Assembly: GCA_913020435.1 (NCBI GenBank)
Contig: CAJVZZ010000017.1
Span: forward strand, 1 to 64,000
Direction of reading: 5' to 3'
Length of the DNA: 64,000 nucleotides
Source of the DNA: an uncultured Flavobacteriales bacterium
GTDB taxonomy: Bacteria; Bacteroidota; Bacteroidia; Flavobacteriales_G; Salibacteraceae
The position numbers and the translations under genes are program-made. The notes below the pieces were generated by a model. That model was not told where the DNA came from and ran no database searches. It saw only the letters and a program-made list of their open reading frames with translations. Numbering within the stretch: position 1 is the first letter of the stretch; each line of letters starts with the position of its first letter. Positions 60,188-64,000 of the stretch are shown one piece after another.

Positions 60188-62191
60188 ATGACAAAATTAG
60201 ACTCAAGAATACCAGAAGGTCCGATAGCTGAAAAATGGACAAAACATAAAAACAACATTAATGTTGTTAATCCTGCTAACAAAAGATTAATCGACGTAAT
60301 TGTTGTAGGAACAGGTTTGGCAGGGGGGTCGGCTTCCGCTTCTCTTGCAGAAATGGGGTATAATGTGAAAGCATTTTGTTTTCAAGATTCTCCAAGAAGA
60401 GCCCACTCAATAGCCGCACAGGGAGGGATTAATGCCGCTAAAAACTATCAAAATGACGGTGACTCTATTTACCGGTTATTTTACGATACTGTAAAAGGAG
60501 GTGATTACCGCTCTAGAGAGGCTAATGTTTATCGTTTAGCTGAAGTATCTGCTAATATCATTGATCAATGTGTAGCTCAGGGAGTTCCATTTGCAAGAGA
60601 TTATGGTGGTTTGTTAGACAATCGTTCTTTTGGTGGTGTATTGGTGTCTAGAACATTTTACGCTAAAGGTCAAACAGGTCAGCAACTTTTGTTAGGCGCA
60701 TATTCTGCGATGTCACGCCAAATTGGAAAAGGCAAAATAAAAATGTACAATCGTCATGAAATGCTTGACGTTGTAAAAGTTGATGGAAAAGCTAGAGGAA
60801 TTATTGCTAGAAATCTAGTTACTGGTGAAATTGAAAGACACTCGGCACACGCAGTAGTTATTTGCTCCGGTGGTTATGGAAATGTTTTCTATCTGTCAAC
60901 CAATGCAATGGGGTCAAATGTAACTGCATCCTGGAAAATTCATAAAAAAGGAGCTTATTTTGCTAACCCATGTTACACTCAAATTCATCCAACTTGTATC
61001 CCAAGATCAGGAGATCACCAGTCAAAACTGACACTAATGTCGGAGTCATTAAGAAATGATGGACGTATCTGGGTGCCAAGGAAAATTGAAGATGTTGAAG
61101 CGATTCGCTCAGGAAAGTTGAAGCCGACCCAATTAAATGAAGAAGATAGAGATTATTACTTAGAAAGACGCTACCCTGCATTTGGTAATTTAGTGCCAAG
61201 GGATGTTGCTTCTAGGGCGGCAAAAGAACGTTGTGATGAAGGTTTTGGAGTAAATAAAACAGGAGAAGCTGTCTATTTGGATTTTGCTTCCGCGTTTATG
61301 CGCTACGGTAAAGAAAAAGCTATGGTTGAAGGTATCGAAGATGCTTCGCAAGAGAAGATTCGAGAACTTGGAGAAGGTGTTATTGAAGCTAAGTATGGAA
61401 ACCTGTTTCAGATGTATGAAAAGATCATCAATGAGAATCCATATAAAACTCCAATGATGATTTATCCTGCCGTTCATTACACAATGGGCGGAGTTTGGGT
61501 CGATTATAATCTCATGACAAGTATTCCTGGTTGTTATGCCTTAGGTGAAGCAAATTTCTCTGATCACGGAGCAAATAGACTGGGCGCTTCTGCTTTAATG
61601 CAAGGACTAGCAGATGGCTATTTTGTTTTACCATACACTATTGGAGATCAATTGGCGGACGATATTAGAACAGGCCCAATATCTACCGACTTACCTGAAT
61701 TCGCTGAAGCTGAAAAGTCAGTTAAAGAAGGATTGAATAAATTAGTTGATAACAAGGGAACACATTCAGTTGATTATTTCCACAAACGGCTTGGAAAAGT
61801 AATGTGGGATAAGGTTGGAATGTCCAGAAATGTAAAGGGCCTTAAAGAGGCTATTGCTGAAATTCAAAAAATACGTTCAGAATTCTGGAGCGATGTTATG
61901 GTTCCAGGAGGCGTAAACGAGATGAATTCTGAGTTAGAGAAAGCTGGTAGAGTTGCAGATTTCTTGGAGCTAGGAGAATTATTCGCAAAAGATGCTTTGG
62001 AAAGAAATGAATCATGTGGAGGTCATTTTAGAGAGGAATCTAAAACTGAAGAAGGTGAAGCTCTGCGTAACGATAAGGATTTTGCGTATGTATCAGCTTG
62101 GGAGTATACAGGCGAGCCGAAAGATGCTATTCTTCACAAAGAAGAGCTTGAGTTTAAAGACATTGAATTAAAACAAAGAAGTTACAAGTAA
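60188..62191 (+). CDS. sdhA: Succinate dehydrogenase/fumarate reductase flavoprotein subunit
   Basis: 667-residue catalytic flavoprotein of complex II that oxidises succinate to fumarate. FAD-binding Rossmann loop [10 protein letters not shown] (41-50); covalent FAD histidine His73 in [12 protein letters not shown]; substrate-site segments include [12 protein letters not shown] (about 265-276) and a late [17 protein letters not shown] block. Length and the extended C-terminus match the type B flavoproteins of Bacteroidetes. Co-transcribed with sdhC and sdhB. Confidence 0.96.
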   Translation: MTKLDSRIPEGPIAEKWTKHKNNINVVNPANKRLIDVIVVGTGLAGGSASASLAEMGYNVKAFCFQDSPRRAHSIAAQGGINAAKNYQNDGDSIYRLFYDTVKGGDYRSREANVYRLAEVSANIIDQCVAQGVPFARDYGGLLDNRSFGGVLVSRTFYAKGQTGQQLLLGAYSAMSRQIGKGKIKMYNRHEMLDVVKVDGKARGIIARNLVTGEIERHSAHAVVICSGGYGNVFYLSTNAMGSNVTASWKIHKKGAYFANPCYTQIHPTCIPRSGDHQSKLTLMSESLRNDGRIWVPRKIEDVEAIRSGKLKPTQLNEEDRDYYLERRYPAFGNLVPRDVASRAAKERCDEGFGVNKTGEAVYLDFASAFMRYGKEKAMVEGIEDASQEKIRELGEGVIEAKYGNLFQMYEKIINENPYKTPMMIYPAVHYTMGGVWVDYNLMTSIPGCYALGEANFSDHGANRLGASALMQGLADGYFVLPYTIGDQLADDIRTGPISTDLPEFAEAEKSVKEGLNKLVDNKGTHSVDYFHKRLGKVMWDKVGMSRNVKGLKEAIAEIQKIRSEFWSDVMVPGGVNEMNSELEKAGRVADFLELGELFAKDALERNESCGGHFREESKTEEGEALRNDKDFAYVSAWEYTGEPKDAILHKEELEFKDIELKQRSYK

Positions 62192-62217
62192 GCTTTTAAC
62201 TTTAAAAATACTGAGAT

Positions 62218-62970
62218 ATGGATTTAACGTTAAAAATCTGGAGACAAAAAAACAAAGACGATAAAGGTGCTTTGAAATCGTATGACATTAAAGGTGTCTC
62301 TCCTGATTCTTCTTTTTTAGAAATGATGGATCTGCTAAACAATAATTTGATTGAAAAAGGTGAAAATCCTGTTGCTTTTGATCACGATTGTCGAGAAGGT
62401 ATTTGCGGTTCTTGTTCAATGTATATAAATGGTGAGGCGCACGGTCCTGATCGTTTGGTTACTACTTGTCAACTGCACATGCGTAAGTTCAAAGACGGCG
62501 AGACTATTCATATCGAGCCATGGAGAGCAAAAGCATTCCCCGTCATTAAAGATTTAGTCGTCGATCGTTCTGCTTTTGATAGAGTCATGAGTGCCGGTGG
62601 ATTCGTTTCAGTTAATACATCTGGAAATACGCAAGATGCAAATGCAACTCCAATTGCAAAGGCCGCAGCAGACAAAGCATTTGATGCTGCTACATGTATT
62701 GGTTGTGGAGCATGTGTTGCTACTTGTAAAAACGCATCAGCTATGTTATTTGTGTCCGCAAAAGTTTCTCAATTGGCATTATTACCCCAAGGTCAAGTTG
62801 AGGCTCAGAGAAGAGCAATTCATATGGTAGAACAAATGGATCATGAAGGTTTTGGAAATTGTTCAAATACTGGTGCTTGCGAAGTAGAATGCCCAAAAGG
62901 GATTTCTTTAGAGAATATTGCTCGAATGAATAGAGAGTTTTTATCTGCCACAATTACTTCAGAAAGCTAG
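62218..62970 (+). CDS. sdhB: Succinate dehydrogenase iron-sulfur subunit
   Basis: 250-residue electron-transfer subunit of complex II. The [2Fe-2S] ligands are Cys58, Cys63, Cys66 and Cys84. The C-terminal domain has [11 protein letters not shown] (Cys160, 163, 166, 170) and [14 protein letters not shown] (Cys215, 221, 225) for the [4Fe-4S] and [3Fe-4S] centres. All expected cysteines are present. Last gene of the operon; an intrinsic terminator begins 22 nt after the stop. Confidence 0.97.
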   Translation: MDLTLKIWRQKNKDDKGALKSYDIKGVSPDSSFLEMMDLLNNNLIEKGENPVAFDHDCREGICGSCSMYINGEAHGPDRLVTTCQLHMRKFKDGETIHIEPWRAKAFPVIKDLVVDRSAFDRVMSAGGFVSVNTSGNTQDANATPIAKAAADKAFDAATCIGCGACVATCKNASAMLFVSAKVSQLALLPQGQVEAQRRAIHMVEQMDHEGFGNCSNTGACEVECPKGISLENIARMNREFLSATITSES

Positions 62971-62992
62971 ATATAAACAAATAGAGATTATG

Positions 62993-63019
62993 AAAAGCCC
63001 TATTTTTAGGGCTTTTTTT
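62993..63019 (+). terminator. Terminator of sdhCAB
   Basis: 10-bp stem AAAAGCCCTA with TAGGGCTTTT, 4-nt T loop, T-tract of seven. Confidence 0.88.
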
Positions 63020-63098
63020 ATGCTAATTGGTTTGGTTTTCTGTTAATAAATTGAAGCTCCGGAGCGAAGGCATATTCTATTTAATCTAGCTGAACTTG

Positions 63099-63106
63099 TA
63101 AGTTTG
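63099..63106 (+). promoter_or_regulatory. -7 element TAAGTTTG of the aminotransferase gene
   Basis: Exact TAnnTTTG match 23 nt before the ATG at 63130; the -33 element is weak. Confidence 0.45.
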
Positions 63107-63129
63107 TTAAACTCAAAACAGTTCTATTA

Positions 63130-64000
63130 ATGCCCACATTTAAAGGTTCTTTAAGTTCAAAACTTCCACAAGTTGGGACAAGCATATTTGCGACTATGTC
63201 GGCATTAAGTGCTGAATGCAACGCAATCAATTTGAGTCAAGGGTTTCCTGATTTTGGTGTGGACCCTGTGCTTTTAGACTTGGTAAACAAGTTCATGAAA
63301 CAAGGCTATAATCAATATGCACCTATGCCAGGAGTTTTGTCATTGCGCCAAGCCCTCTCAGCCAAGTTGGAAAAGGCATATAGCACGTTATATGATCCCG
63401 ATTCGGAAATTACCATAACTGCAGGAGCAACTCAGGCAATTTATTCGGCCATTTCCGCAGTTGTTAAAGAGGGAGATGAGGTTATCTTGTTCACCCCAGC
63501 CTATGATTGTTATGCTCCTGCAATTGAATTGAATGGTGGTAAACCTATTTACATTCAGATGCAAGCGCCCTACTATAACATTGACTGGGAAGAGGTTAAG
63601 AAGACGGTAAACCATCGAACGAAGCTTATTGTTATCAATACTCCTCATAATCCTACGGGCACCATTCTATCAGCAAAGGATTTGATGGAGTTAGAAAAAA
63701 TCACATCGAACAGTGATATCATGATTCTCAGTGATGAAGTTTATGAACACATAATTTTCGACGGATATGAGCACCAAAGTGTTGCTCGCTATCCTAAGTT
63801 AGCCGAACGGAGTTTTATCGTTTATTCATTTGGAAAAACTTTTCATGCTACAGGTTGGAAACTTGGATATTGCGTTGCTCCTGAGAAAATGATGAAAGAA
63901 TTTAGGAAGATGCATCAATTTCAAACTTTTGCTTGTAATCACCCCATTCAAATGGCGCTTTCTGAGTACCTTTTGGATGAAAATAATTATAGTAATATTG
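63130..64000 (+). CDS. Methionine/kynurenine-type aminotransferase (cut by window end)
   Basis: PLP class I/II aminotransferase; 290 codons are present and the frame is still open at the window edge, so the C-terminus (perhaps 90 residues) is missing. It begins MPTFKGSLSSKLPQVGTSIF and has LSQGFPDFGVDP (about 36-47), the cofactor-binding NTPHNPTG, LSDEVYEH and the Schiff-base Lys236 in SFGKTFHATGWKLGYC. This pattern fits the YbdL methionine aminotransferase and kynurenine aminotransferase group. Given kynU and kmo 20 kb away, activity on kynurenine is possible but not implied. Own -7 element upstream. Confidence 0.9.
   Translation, partial: MPTFKGSLSSKLPQVGTSIFATMSALSAECNAINLSQGFPDFGVDPVLLDLVNKFMKQGYNQYAPMPGVLSLRQALSAKLEKAYSTLYDPDSEITITAGATQAIYSAISAVVKEGDEVILFTPAYDCYAPAIELNGGKPIYIQMQAPYYNIDWEEVKKTVNHRTKLIVINTPHNPTGTILSAKDLMELEKITSNSDIMILSDEVYEHIIFDGYEHQSVARYPKLAERSFIVYSFGKTFHATGWKLGYCVAPEKMMKEFRKMHQFQTFACNHPIQMALSEYLLDENNYSNI

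Noticed and set aside
1-64000. CRISPR array, insertion sequence, prophage or integrative element
   Set aside because: No regularly spaced direct repeats, transposase, integrase, phage genes or tRNA-linked direct repeats were seen; the tRNA-Val at 57.1 kb is flanked by ordinary genes.

Overview
The window is a low-GC piece of a Bacteroidota chromosome, most likely a marine or aquatic member of the Flavobacteriales. The evidence is: type IX secretion (T9SS) type A and type B C-terminal sorting domains, SprB repeats, a GSCFA-domain protein, DUF2911 and DUF4286 proteins, a TonB-dependent receptor with a carboxypeptidase-like N-terminal domain, a b558-type succinate dehydrogenase, and promoters that fit the Bacteroidetes -7 consensus TAnnTTTG instead of a sigma-70 -10 box. 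No phage, insertion sequence, rRNA or CRISPR array was seen. Most of the window is ordinary housekeeping chromosome.

Layout. 1-5.4 kb: a large T9SS-exported adhesin-like protein, an orphan LolD-type ATPase divergent from an EamA transporter, and a broken T9SS gene. 5.4-12.8 kb: rplU-rpmA with a terminator, then serS, a lipoprotein, a TPR protein, DUF4286, rsmA and mgtE. 12.9-15.0 kb: a PhnA/YjdM-like zinc-ribbon protein, a decayed gene, and a DUF2911 protein. 15.3-22.3 kb: the purH-mreBCD-mrdA-rodA cluster for purine synthesis and the rod-shape wall machinery. 22.6-30.7 kb: a serine hydrolase, a T9SS type B protein, an enoyl-CoA hydratase, another decayed secreted-protein gene, a 3'-5' exonuclease, a quinone-reductase-like protein and a GSCFA protein. 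30.9-38.6 kb: a PhoR/PhoB-like two-component system divergent from a beta-helix lipoprotein, a TonB-dependent receptor and a T9SS protein; a 19-bp palindrome lies between the divergent units. 38.7-45.6 kb: a YqaA-like membrane protein, a methyltransferase, an unlisted 56-residue protein, hemL, and a kynurenine-pathway operon (kynU, GNAT, 38-residue ORF, kmo, secreted protein). 45.6-57.0 kb: a metallo-beta-lactamase-fold hydrolase, a large propeller/barrel outer-membrane protein, a small TSUP protein, a SPOR protein, a putative metalloaminopeptidase, a lipoprotein-SCO1-cytochrome c operon, and a 1002-residue ABCG-like transporter. 57.1-64.0 kb: tRNA-Val, an alpha/beta hydrolase with aminopeptidase P, sdhCAB, and an aminotransferase cut by the window end.

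The most interesting material is regulatory and architectural. hemL and kynU have face-to-face overlapping promoters. Two rho-independent terminators carry the next gene's -7 element in their loop. Three genes have a -7 element exactly 4 nt before the start codon, suggesting leaderless mRNAs. A 15-bp sequence recurs just after three stop codons. Three genes are visibly decaying. Two small ORFs (39832-40002 and 43282-43398) are well supported by context. I see no clear-cut new defence or mobile system. The best candidates for undescribed biology are the divergent two-component/TonB locus and the three-part outer-membrane protein at 46-49.6 kb.
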